A stretch of DNA of 64,000 nucleotides from positions 76,884,400 through 76,948,399 of the forward strand of contig OY829328.1 in NCBI GenBank assembly GCA_963691655.1, in the 5' to 3' direction. Positions 11,675-22,631 of this stretch are shown here, piece by piece. The notes beneath the pieces are model-generated. The model searched no databases. It saw only the letters and a list, made by a program, of their open reading frames with translations, and had not been told where the DNA came from. A program made the translations under genes and the position numbers. Position 1 is the stretch's first letter, and the number at the start of each line of letters is the position of its first letter. This DNA is from Toxonevra muliebris. Its lineage: Eukaryota > Arthropoda > Insecta > Diptera > Pallopteridae.

Positions 11675-13124
11675 GGAGATAGCGGCAGCCAGGAAGAAAT
11701 GCCATCAAGCACGCAGGAAAGCGCAGAGAGCTCGCTCTCTTCCCGCGTGGGAAGCCCTGCAGCTCGACTATAAGGTTTGTAGAATCGAGCTCAAGAAGGC
11801 CATCAGAGACAGCAAAAACATCTGTTTTAAACAGTTACGCGACAGCGCAGAAACCGATCCATGGGGGATGGCATATACAACGGTTATGAGGAAGGTCAGA
11901 GGGTTAAGGGCCCCACAGCCCACCTGCCCCACACTGATGCGAAAAGTGGTGACCACACTCTTTCCCCCCCAGGAAGAACTTGCTCCACGACAACATAAGT
12001 GCGTGCAAGCACCAGAAGTCACCGCCAGCGAAGTGCTGGCAACGCTACGAAAGATTGCGGATAACAAGGCCCCAGGACTGGATGGCATTCCCAACGTTGC
12101 GCTCAAGGCGGCGATCAAAGCTACACCGGAGGTGTTCGCCAAACTTTTCAGCGCATGCTTGACAGAAGGAGTTTTTCCAGACCCATGGAAGCGACAGCGG
12201 TTAGTCCTCTTACTAAAATCAAAGAATCCGCCGGATGAACCGGCATCCAACCGCCCGTTATGCATGCTGGATACACTGGGCAAAGTTCTCGAACGCATTA
12301 TAGGGGACAGGCTCCAGGAGTGGCTTGAAAAGCCAGGAGGGCTATCAGCACGACAGTTTGGATTCAGAAGAGGACGATCCACGGTCGACGCAATACAAAC
12401 GGTGATGAATATTGCACGCGTGGCCACCAGCGGCAACCAATCTGGAAACGGCAAGAAGAAGTACTGCGCCGTAGTGACGTTGGACATCAAAAATGCCTTC
12501 AATTCGGCGAACTGGCCTCAGATTATGAGTGCACTGAGAGGATTCGAAGTACCGGAATACCTGTTGCAAATAATCGCAAACTACTTCGACAACAGAATTT
12601 TAATATACGATACTGATGACGGCGTGAAGCAGTATCGTGTCAAAGGAGGCGTTCCGCAGGGCTCCGTTCTCGGCCCAACACTATGGAACGCAATGTATGA
12701 CGGCATCCTCAAATTGGATCTCCCGGAGGATACAACAATCGTAGGATATGCAGACGACATCGCGATAGTGGCAGTAGCCAAGAACCTGGACTCGCTACAG
12801 GCTATATGTAACGATGTCATCTCAAGAGTGAGAAGATGGCTGTACAACTCGAAGCTGGAATTGGCGGAGCAGAAGACGGAAGTCGTGGTATTGAGTACCA
12901 GAAGAGCACGTGCAGAGCTGGTCATCACGGTTGGTGATCATAACATCACCTCGTGTCCACACATTAAGTACTTAGGAGTACTTATAGATTCTAGAATGAC
13001 GTTCAAGGATCACCTGAAAGCTGCTAGTGAAAAAGCAGCACGAATAAACAGCGCATTAACACGCATCATGCCGAATATAGGAGGCCCGCCCGCCAACTGC
13101 TTTCAACGGTTACTACGTCAGTAA
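11620..13124 (+). pseudogene. R1-clade ORF2, reverse transcriptase segment (broken)
   Basis: Reverse transcriptase of a non-LTR retrotransposon. The frame is open from 11,550, but homology begins near 11,620 after the frameshift. Visible in order: the linker motif YWWNEEIAAARKKC; NKAPGLDGIPN; RPLCMLDTLGKVLERI; ARQFGFRRGRSTVDAI; the first catalytic aspartate in LDIKNAFNSANW; GGVPQGSVLGPTLWN; the catalytic YADD box at 12,747-12,758; KTEVVVLS; and IKYLGVLID. All polymerase residues I can see are intact. The frame ends at 13,122-13,124 because of a second frameshift; sequence in another frame continues VILYAAPIW to a stop at 13,199-13,201. The C-terminal zinc-knuckle region is absent. Confidence 0.88.
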
Positions 13125-13201
13125 TCTTATATGCAGCACCTATTTGGACGGACAGCAAGAAAACACACCAGAACGATATCCGTGCGATAGGATATCTCTA
13201 A

Positions 13202-13545
13202 TAGCGAAATTATTGCTGTCATCTATCTCCATTAAGCAGCTGTAAGCTTGTAATACTTTGGATATCTGTAACCAAATAAATAGTATTTGCAGCTTTTATG
13301 CTATACAACGACACTCGAAATCAATTCATAATTTAATTTACATAAATACGATAAAATTTTCGCAGATTATGGCATACTTCAAAAGCGGAATCAATTTAAA
13401 GTAAATTCACACCCCCACCCCCTCCACACTTTGTATTCCACCATTTCCATAATACTAAAATGTATTTGATAACACATCAAAAAAATATTTGCAATTTGTC
13501 AAAAGTGACTAAAACATGAGCGAGCACTCACATCACGCTTACGAC

Positions 13546-13578
<33 letters not shown>

Positions 13579-15075
13579 CTGACTACAACATTGCTCTCAA
13601 CGTTGCCATAACAATTTAAGTACCCCTTCTTTTCTTCGTGCGGTTGTTCGTATCGGCAAAGAGTAAAATTTACATAATCTTAAGTGACAGAACGATGGCG
13701 ATGGCGATGATGACGAAAACGAAAACGAAGACGACGAGAGAATTGAACACCACTTCAGAACAACAACAACAACAAACAACAGTTAAACATGAATGACAGC
13801 AGCACAAGCAGCAACAACAACAACAACAGCAAAATAATACAATAAATATACATAACAAACAGGCGAAAACACTTGAGAGCAAGGAAACTTGAGAGAAAAG
13901 AGAAACCGAGGGAGAGAGAGAGGCTGAGGAAGAAGAACATAGCAGGCAGGAATGCATTTGAAATGCAGCATATTTTAACATTTTAACACTTTGTCAAAAT
14001 TCAACAGAGCATTAAAAATTAAAAAACCAAAAAAAAAAGAAAACAACAAAAAGATGACAAAAATAACAACGAAAGGAGTAGCGAATTCTTAAAGCACATA
14101 AATTTCGCTACACTAAAGGATAAAGGAAACATAAGAAAGGAATAAAAGGATACAAAAATTTGCATAGGGAAATGTGCAAATAATTGAGAGACAAGTACAA
14201 ATAGCAGAGTAAAGGAAGGTGGTGGAGGAACTAATGTCAGCGAAGTAGCTGTGAACAAACGTAGCAGTTATTCACGACAAAAACAACATCTTAAAAGGAT
14301 TAAATTTGATATATTTCTATTTTCATTCATTTTTTCTTCTTTTTTTTGCCCAAAGGGTTAGAGTAATTGTCTTAAAGGACAACTAAACACACAGCAAACG
14401 AGAGTGAGTACTAAAAGTCAATTGCCTGCAAAAAAAAAAGGTGTGCGGTAGTGGCTGACGGTGACGGTGGTGGTGGCGGTAATGTCACCCCTTTTTCCGT
14501 TTTTCCGACGATACATTTAAGTGGCATTTACACACAGTAAACCAACTATTAACACTACTACCCGCCCTCCCCTCTCTTATGTTACAAATTCAGAAACTCA
14601 AGATGCTGATTACAATGAAATTTAGAAATTTAACCCTTTTCTTTTGCTACTACTGCCAAATTCTACCAACCAGCTTCTACTATTCGACATCACTTCTTTC
14701 AAACTGATATGAAATTGCCCCGTTGATGGTTTGTTTGTTGCCTCTTAGTTGGAAAACCCATTATTATATTTACGAGTGTGTTGTTTTTGTATTTGGCCTA
14801 AACGCAAATAATACTACGAACATATAAAACTTTTTGGGGTGAGTTTTCTTTTGTGGTTTTTGTTAGTAAAAGCAAAAAAAAATAAACAAACGGCAACAAT
14901 AAAAAAGATGTTGCCACCGATATTGCAACAAAACAATTGACAATCGTTAGTATAATTATTGAGTACATGCGACATGCGACGACGACACGACGAACGACGT
15001 CTGTGGCGGCTTTTGCGGATTTGTATATGAAATCCCAATAAACATTTGCATGGCTGCCACTGAATGTTTTTGCCT
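13202..15075. other. Non-coding stretch with microsatellites
   Basis: No supportable gene. A CA run of about 15 units is at 13,547-13,577. GAC/GAA and CAA/CAG triplet runs lie at 13,690-13,830, a GAGA run near 13,910-13,922, and GGT triplets near 14,460-14,482. Nothing else is recognisable. Confidence 0.55.
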
Positions 15076-17570
15076 ACTACTAACGTGAAATGATGACACC
15101 GACTACTTCTGACCGACTGTAACTGCCTGCGGACAACTTTCTTTGTGTCTGCCCCGCTTTCTGCCAGGACAGAGTAAGCATATTTGGTACTGGAGTGTTG
15201 GGCGACGAACACCTGAGCTCTCTAAAACTGCAGGATCTGCAAAGATTTATTAATAAGTCTGGTAGATTTAAAGAATAGCAAAAGGGAACACAGGATATAC
15301 TACAATGGACGTAAAACTTGTCTGAGTGCTGTATTCTTGAATACTTTTTTTGTCTGTTCCAACAAAAAAAAAAAAAAAAAACTTCCGACTTCCGCTGATC
15401 ATCTTTAACTACATCCGACCGACTACCTTCGACTTCCATTGGCTTAAATCAATTGCACTGACTACTTCCAACTCCTTGACTATCTTCGATTGCCTCTGAA
15501 TGTCACCGACATCTTCTATAACTGTCTCCGACTTTGGCGGTCTCTGATGTCTTGTGACTACTTCCGATTGCCTATGACTGCCTCTGGCTATCACTAATTT
15601 AAGAAAATGCTAACGGCCACTGACTACCTGCAACTCTCGTTAACAGTCTCCGATGTCCTTTTATGGTCTCCGATAATCTCCTACTACCACAGACTTTTGA
15701 TGATAGCACGGACGGCCTTTGACAGCCTCTAACTGCCCGTGACTTTAACTGTCTTCATAGGATTGACTGCAGCTTCCACTGGCTTGAGGTGATGGCCCTG
15801 CCCTGACTACATCTAACTGCCTATAACTGGTTTCAAAGCCTTCAGCAGTTCTTTGCCTGCCTCCGATCGCTTCTCAACTCACCACTGGCTTGAGGTGATA
15901 GACCTACTGCCTCTGATTATTCTTAACTGTCTCTGACTTTGATTGTCTCCAACGTCATCTGACTACCTCTGATTCCCTCCGACTACCACTGACTTTGAGT
16001 AATGACCACGACGTCTTTTGATGACCTCTAGCTACCTCCGATTGCCTCTAGCTACCTCCAACTGCCACTGCCTTGAGATGATAACGCTTGCTGCCTTTGA
16101 CTGCTTGTAATCTCCTATGGTTCTGTCTATCTTCGAAGTCCTTTAATAAACTCTGACTACCTCTGAGTGCCACTGGCTTAAGCAGATAGCTTCGACTGTC
16201 TCTAATTGCCTGTAAATGTCTCTGACCTGGACTGCTTAAAACTTCCTTCGATGACCGCTGACCATCATACGATTGCCTCCGACTGCCAGGTGATGGCATT
16301 GAATTCAGCTGACTGCTTGTAAGTTCCTATTACTGTGACTGTCTTCAAGGTCTTTTGGTAAACTCTGACTAACTCCGATTACCTTTAATTGTCACTGACT
16401 TGAGGTGATAACTTCGGCTACTTCTGATCACCTTAGATTCTCACCGTTGTTCCATGTTAACTTCGAAACTACCACTGATTGCAACTGATTACCAGAGACT
16501 TTCATTATTTCTAATTTTCTCTTACTTTGGCTTTCTTCGATTGCATGTGAATGCCACAGACTATCTATGATTTGAGGTGATAGTCCCGACTGCATCAATA
16601 ATTGTCTCCGACTTCGGCAGTCCCTAATGTCTTGTATCTACTTCCAATTGTCTATGACTACTTCAGGCTACCACTCAATTGAGAAGAAGCCGACGGCCTC
16701 TGACCGCCTGTAACTTCCGTTGATTGTCTCCGACGTCCTTTAAGCGTCTCTAACTACCCTCTACTACCACCGATTTTTGATGATGGCCTGGACGGCCTGT
16801 AACTGTCCATGGACTTTGACAGTCTTCGACTTCCACTGACGCCTTCTGACTATATAAGATTGCTGCCGACTTTCCCCTGACTTGAGGTGATGGCTCTGAC
16901 TACATCTGACTATAGCCTATAACTGGCTCCGACGCCCACGGCTGTTCTTTGCCCGCCTTCGATTGCCTCAGACTTTTTCCAACTACCATTGGTTTGGGGG
17001 GATAACTGACTTCGACTGTCTCTGATGTCCTGCGACAACCCCTGATTTGGGCTGTTTCCGACGTCTTTTGAGCGCCTCTGATTACCTCCGATTGCGTCCA
17101 TGTGCCACTGGCTTGAAGCGACTGCCAGTAACTTAATATGATTTTGTCTGTCTCTTATGGACTCTGGCTACCTCCGATTGCCTTCTGGCTGTCGCTTACC
17201 TGAAGTGATAGCCCCGATTGCCTGACGACTGACTACATCCGATTTCTTCCGACTGCCAGATGACTCTGACCACCTCCAATTGTATCTGACTTCAGATGTT
17301 AACCCTAACTACTTCTGGTTGCCTGTAAATCTCTATCTCCGACTACTTCCGTCGCTCTCTGATGTCCTCGGGACATCCTGCGTTGGCCACTGACTGCGAC
17401 TTCACTTCCTTCAACTATCTCTGACTATGACTACTTCCAAATGTCACTAACTTTCTCTAATGATTTCCGACTACCCCTGTCTCTTATTGCTGACTTCTTC
17501 TTTCTACCTCCGACTGCCTCAGTTTAGGGCTTAATTGCCTCTGATTTTCTTTTAATAGCTTTGACTACGC
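15076..17570 (+). repeat. GACT-type array of 10-11 bp subunits
   Basis: A long degenerate array built from words such as GACTACCTCC, GATTGCCTCT and GACTGCCACTG, repeating about every 10-11 bp, or one helical turn. An interrupted segment lies at about 15,170-15,382. A phrase near CTTGAGGTGATAG recurs about 11 times, at roughly 88-311 bp with several intervals near 105-110, suggesting an eroded higher-order unit. The same family flanks the 27-bp array and a mariner near 41.8, 43.9-44.3 and 45.6-45.9 kb. Open frames in it are accidental. Confidence 0.88.
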
Positions 17571-18075
17571 CAAAATTATTAACCCTTATAAATTTGCCCG
17601 ACAATTTCCAATCAAATGCAAATGTTCATTGGTATACAGCAAAACCAACGAATGGTGAAAACCAAAAACGCAAAAGGTTTTCCCATTTTTTAACTTATGT
17701 AAGTTTTATGCTACCGCCACCGCTTGTTGTCAAAAAGGCATGAATGAAACAAAGTACGAGCGAACATGTACGGCTATGCAGAAAGTGTAATACTGTCATT
17801 GGAAATGACAATGACACCCTCAAAATTTATGTTCTACATTTTTTTCTTCATACATTCATTTGAATTCTCTTGTGCACGAAATGATGAGAATAGTAATCGT
17901 AGTAGTTGTTGTTGTGCCCAGTGGTGAGGAATTGAAGAAAGCATTCGAAGTGAACAGGAAGTAAAATACGACTGTACGCGCTCGGTTGGGGGCGAGTTGA
18001 CTAAAGGCTTAAGTACCGAGCTCAAATTTGATGATTCGAGCCTTCTAGAGCTCTTGGTTTTCAGGGTTTTATAAA
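17571..18075. other. Non-coding unique stretch
   Basis: No gene and no clear repeat apart from a short TGTTG run near 17,905. It separates the GACT-type array from a 17-bp array. Confidence 0.45.
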
Positions 18076-18550
18076 GAATATTTTTTCAATTGTAATAAAC
18101 CCCGAAAATTTTAGAGCAGAAGGAGTAAGAATCGTGAAACTATGAACGCATGGAGTCGTGGGTTCGTAAAATTTTAGGTTCGAAAAGTCATGGGCCCGTA
18201 AAATCGTGGGCTCGAAAAGCTGCGAGGTCGGAAATTGCAGGTATATGAAATTGGGGATTTGTAACGTCGTGGATTCTTAAAGTTGTGAGTTCCTAAAGTC
18301 CCCAGGCTCGTAAAATCGTGGGTTCGAAAAGTTGTGGGTTCATTAAATCTCAGGTTCGTGAAGTTACAGGCTCGTTAAATCGTGGGTTCGAAAAGTTGTG
18401 AGCTCGTGAAATCAGGGGTGCATGAAGTTGAGGATTCGCAACGTCGTGAGTTCTTCAAGTTATGGATTCGTCAAGTAGCACGCCCGTAAATTTTCGTTTT
18501 CGTGAGTTTGGAATTTGTAAAGTCACGAATTCTTGAAGCTATACAAATTA
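18076..18550 (+). repeat. 17-bp minisatellite (TCGTGGGTTCGTAAAAT type)
   Basis: About 25 diverged copies of a 17-bp unit such as ATCGTGGGTTCGAAAAG and TTGTGGGTTCATTAAAT, visible from about 18,080 to 18,545. The copies vary at several positions but keep the phase. The TTCG core, with its CpG, is well retained in an otherwise AT-rich region. No coding role is suggested. Confidence 0.85.
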
Positions 18551-19010
18551 TAGAATCACACTCATTGTCTTCCAGAAAAGTATCTATATTACAGAAGGGG
18601 AACTGACATTAGTTTAGAGTAAAAAAGTTTCACCCACTGGGTAAACTTAGTTTCCTTTTAACGATTGTCAAATCTGTTATGGAAATTTGAGCTGAAATAT
18701 TCTTACATGTGTGCTGTATATATGTAAATATGTAACTCTATATTAAAGAAATAAAAACTGGGCGTTGACATCAGTACTTTGACACTGGGGAAAGAGTTTT
18801 GACAGTTATGTCAGTTGGCGGAAATAATGATCATGACCATGATGATGATAATCTAATTGTGTGGAGACCTTTTTTCAATGAAAAGATTTTTGTCATTGTT
18901 AAGAAATATAAGAAAATTGCTAGTTTTGAGGACGAGAGCGGGAAAATTCATGCAGCTGTTAATTTCATTAAAATAATACTGCCCAATTGGGAATATTAAA
19001 TACTTTAGTT
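18551..19010. other. Non-coding unique stretch
   Basis: One 66-codon frame at 18,799-18,999 starts with a Met and contains an Asp/His run from a GAT/CAT triplet run. I see no known domain and no splice or promoter context, so I do not call it a gene. Confidence 0.4.
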
Positions 19011-19452
19011 TTATTATGCCTTCAAAGTCGAAATTTTTAAAAATGTTCAGTCTGAAAGATTGTCCAACCGAGGTATCGCGAAATTAGAGCAAAACGGTTC
19101 GGTTGCCGATTGAGCAATACGACGTCGAAACACGCGGTCAAGCGAGAATATAGCTGCTGTTGCTGAAAGTATGGCTGAAAACTCAAAACCCCTCGACTCC
19201 TAATACTGCAGAAAGAGTTGGCCTTTCTGTGACCTCAACTTGGCGAATTTTGCGACAAGTCTTGGCCATGCATCCGTATAAGATTCAATTTACACTGGAA
19301 CTGAAGTTCCAAGGCCACTAAGCCCGTCGTAGGTTCGCTGATTGAGCTCTAGGGAAGTTGGAAGCGGATTCAAATTTTGACGAAAAAATCATCTTCAGTG
19401 ATGAAGCAAATTTTTGGTTGAACGGGTTCGTGAACCAGCTACGTTGCTGCAT
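19011..19452 (+). pseudogene. Mariner/Tc1-like transposase relic
   Basis: The N-terminal half of an IS630/Tc1/mariner-type transposase, broken by stops and frameshifts. Recognisable pieces in order are a helix-turn-helix region with SENIAAVAESMAEN, then AERVGLSVTSTWRILRQVL, then HPYKIQ, and KIIFSDEANFWLNGFVNQ. The aspartate in FSDEA is the first catalytic residue. The remaining catalytic core is missing: after about 19,452 the sequence switches to a LINE RNase H region. It shares wording with the relic at 8.66-8.83 kb. Confidence 0.75.
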
Positions 19453-20085
19453 TTGAGAACGACATGGCGGACGAACTTGCCTGAGCAGGGTTATCAATGT
19501 CTCCCCTCAACACGCTACTATCACCGTTTTGTGTTACAGTAGGAGGGACAATAGAAGAGTAGTTAACTGAATCCTTAAACAGAGCTTGGGCGGCCAGAGG
19601 TGATTGCAGGATTAAACGTACCTTGCGGCCACGACTAAACATTAAAAGGACTAAAAGTATTTTGCGACTCGACAAACTTGCTGTGCACATGGTGTCAAGT
19701 GAAATCATTGGTCTGTGGGCGTAATTCTATGCAAAGGGCGGCTATCAACCAACGATATATGCAGAAGCTATGAAGACGAGGGCGTTGTAGAGTCGGTCGA
19801 GCAGTTGCTACACCATTGTCTTTCATTTCAGGAACGACGGCTCTGAACTCTCGGTTATTTGGCGGACTAACAAACAGACATAGCTGGTACACAGAATTCA
19901 GATCTCCACAGCTTTCTCGTCAAGACTGGGTGGTTTCCAAAGGATGCAGTCTGAATTCGCAGGGAACCGAGCAAATAGGGAAGGTCACCCAAATATAATT
20001 GAAGGGTATTAAAATGGGCCTAGAAGGACTTCCGAGTGAAAGTGCATAGCGCACACCTCTTTTTTAACCTGACCTAACTTATACT
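19453..20085 (+). mobile_element. LINE 3' fragment with RNase H remnant and TAACC tail
   Basis: The C-terminal end of a non-LTR retrotransposon that carries RNase H, unlike R1-clade elements. NDMADELA near 19,455 matches the terminal RNase H motif GNEMADELA. Downstream come LTESLNRAWAARGDC and, in another frame, a Cys/His block ending in LLHHC. Several stops and shifts show it is dead. It ends with TTTTTTAACCTGACCTAACTTA at about 20,064-20,085, a decayed TAACC-type tail. The left edge joins a mariner relic directly, consistent with a 5'-truncated insertion. Clade (I, LOA or related) is uncertain. Confidence 0.68.
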
Positions 20086-20099
20086 CTTAACTTTCTCAA

Positions 20100-21770
20100 T
20101 TTCCAGCTCTCTGATTTTCTGAACCGAGGTGGATTGCAAGTAACCGAAGTTGACAAATTTAAGAAGTATTGCGCTGTTATGACGGAGGACTTAAAAAACG
20201 CCTTCAACTCTGCGAGCGGGCGCCAGATTACGAGTGCGTTGCGACGTTTCGAGGTGCCGGAGTATCTGCTGAAAATTATCACAGTTTACTTTAAACATAG
20301 AGTGCTTCAATATGATACGGACGACGGCGTTAAATAGTACGAGGTCACAGGAGGGCTCCGTCCCACATTGTGGAATGAAATTTACGATGGAATTTTTAAA
20401 TTTGATCTTCCCGAAAATGCCACACTCGTCTCGAATATGCCGGCGACATAGCTATGGTAGTAGTAGTCAAAAAAGTGGACTTACTACAGGCTAACAGGAG
20501 GTTGAGAATATGGCTAAATAGCTCGAGACTATAGTTGGCAACCCAAAAAACGGAGGTCTTGCTATTGAGTACAAGGAAATAGCGAAAAGAGCTGGTAATC
20601 ACTGCATTACCTCACAGCCACACCTGAAGTACTAAGGGGTACTCATTAACACACGGATGACATTTGAGGACCACTTAGAAGCCGTCAGTGTTCAATTGCG
20701 AGGGTGACAAGATGGCTAAATAGCTCAAGACTAGAGTCGGCAGCCCAAAAAACGGAGATCGTGCTATTGAGTACAAGGAAATAGCGCGAAGAGCTGGTAA
20801 TCACAGTTGAGGATCACTGCATCACCTCACAGCCACACCTGAAGTACTAAGGGGTACTCAACAACACAAGGATGACATTTGAGGACCAATTGGAAGCCGT
20901 CAGTGTTCAAGCGGCTTGGTATTGTTGAGGAATATCGGAGGTCTACGTGAGGGCAGGCATCAGCTACTTTCAATGGTGACCAGCACTGTGATACTGTATG
21001 CAGCACCCACATTTGGGCGGACATAAAGAAGACACATCTGAAGGGCATTCGATCGTTTTAAAGGGCCCAGTGGACTGAGGGTAGTCAGCGCCTATCGTAC
21101 GGTGTCGGACGACGCCATTTGTGTTATGGCAAGAAAAGTACCCATTGATTTACTAGCAATAGAGATGAAGCGCCTTTACAGCATAACTGGAAAAAGGCCA
21201 ACAAACGTCAGGAAAATAGAAGAGAATGGCAGCGAAAACGCGAAGCAGTCTGCAAAGGGGCGTTGCATCTTTAATCTGATTCCAAATATAGATGGATGAA
21301 AGGAGCGCAAACATGGAGAAGTCGATTACTTCATCACCAAAATGCTCAGCGGGCATGGGTGTTTTAAATAATATCTACACAGATTCAAACTTGAAGAAGA
21401 TCCGTTCTGCTCGAAGGAACTTGGGAACTCATTACACATCATCTTCCACTGCCAATGCTTCAACAGCATCAGGTAGGAACTAGAGAGAGCTTTTGGGGAA
21501 CTCCCCACGGTAGCCAACTTGACAGCACAGTTGTGCGAAACTGTAGAGAAGTGGAATGCAGTATGCAAGATGGCGGAAAATATTATGGCATCATTGAGGA
21601 ATGCGGAATCCGCACGTAAAACCGAACGTACGCAACGAGTCGGTAGGAGTCCGACATAACCGGATAAGAACAGGAGTTTTACGGTAAGCGGTAATTATGA
21701 AGATTTCCACCAGCCAACGTACAAAAAAGGTCAAAATTAATGGGCATGCCAAATCCAAATAGAATATAAA
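20100..21770 (+). mobile_element. R1-clade LINE, second degenerate copy
   Basis: Related to the copy at 11.0-13.2 kb but more decayed, and it extends further 3'. The fragment starts inside the polymerase near the LKNAFNSAS block (the first catalytic aspartate). Then come FEVPEYLLKII and LRPTLWNEIYDG. The catalytic YADD box reads YAGD, losing one aspartate. Stops are frequent. A 202-bp internal tandem duplication covers about 20,499-20,911. The C-terminal region is partly open at 21,102-21,299 (DDAICVMARKVPIDLLA), followed by GEVDYFITKMLSGHG and a damaged cysteine region. Homology ends near 21,660 and the 3' untranslated part probably by 21,770. Confidence 0.82.
20499..20911 (+). repeat. 202-bp tandem duplication inside R1-clade copy
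   Basis: The phrase ATGGCTAAATAGCTC occurs near 20,511 and again near 20,713. The whole following segment, through AGCCGTCAGTGTTCAA, is repeated with a few differences. The offset is 202 bp. The duplication is specific to this copy and post-dates insertion, since both halves share the same stop. Confidence 0.85.
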
Positions 21771-22623
21771 TAAATCGATCTAACTCTTCATTTAAACACT
21801 TTTACTTGTCTCATTAAATAAAATTTCTAAGAACAAAAAAAAAAGGAAAAAAATATGCATACTTCGCAATAGCGGCGGCTGCATCATTTGCATCGCTGCG
21901 GTTGTCGTCGTCGTCGCCGTCGTCGTTGTTGTTGTTGTTGTTATTGGTAACGGTGGTGGTTGTTGCTACCAACATGGCGGTTATGTTAACAATGTTATCT
22001 AGTAATTATACACCTCAGTGATTATACGAGTCTAATTCGATTGTCTCAGAAGCAACAGCAGCAGCAGCAGCAGGCGGCAGCTACCGACGGCAATGCAGCA
22101 CACACAACACATTTGTGACACTTCATACGCACGCACACACACACACACATACACACCAGCACACATACTTAAAAAACAAGGCAAGGATTCAGAGATTCAA
22201 CCGAGATTCAAATGAAATCATTTGGTATTTTTCAGTCATCTCGTTAGTTAGTCTAGAAGTTTGTCTGCCCTGTCTGTCCTTCTAGTGCCGTTCATCTGAT
22301 GTTTTCTATACGCTATCTACTACCATCTATGCGTTGTTCATCCATTTATCCTTTTGACATCATGATTTTCATTTTCATAGACGCACAAGGACACTTGTAT
22401 ATTGTATACTGCTGTTCGGGCTATTGCTATGTTGGTGTTGCTGATGTTGCTCTGCTGTGTCGTTGTTATAGTTGCAATAAATAAATTTTAATGTACACTC
22501 TTCAGCTTTTTCTCTATAACGGGTTTTTACAAATATTTTCATTTTATTCGAATTCGTTTTTCATATCCCAAAGGATATTAATGCTGCTGCTGCTGCTCCT
22601 CGTTGGTACTTGATATTGCTGAT
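21771..22623. other. Non-coding stretch with triplet microsatellites
   Basis: No supportable gene. It holds a GTC-to-GTT run at 21,901-21,944, a CAG run at 22,055-22,073, a CA run at 22,133-22,149 and a short GCT run near 22,581-22,597. Confidence 0.55.
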
Positions 22624-22631
22624 GTACCATA

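Larger units (their letters stand above)
11036..13201 (+). mobile_element. R1-clade non-LTR retrotransposon, truncated copy
   Basis: A LINE fragment carrying most of the endonuclease domain and the reverse transcriptase core. The 5' end is missing: the endonuclease starts part-way through, directly at the TTAGG-type array. The 3' end is also missing after the VILYAAPIW block. Coding sequence passes through three reading segments separated by two frameshifts, so the copy is dead. Domain order and motifs (GDFNAWST, YWWNEEI, LDIKNAFNSANW, VPQGSVLGP, YADD, KYLGVLID) fit the R1/TRAS/SART/Waldo group. A related copy is at 20.1-21.8 kb. GC content is clearly higher than in the surrounding DNA. Confidence 0.88.

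Noticed and set aside
11098..12928. Reverse frames of 74-244 codons across 11.1-12.9 kb
   Set aside because: Shadows of the forward R1-clade coding sequence.
13118..13201. Programmed frameshift between the R1-clade segments
   Set aside because: The shifts lie inside conserved domains and the element is truncated at both ends, so decay is the simpler explanation.
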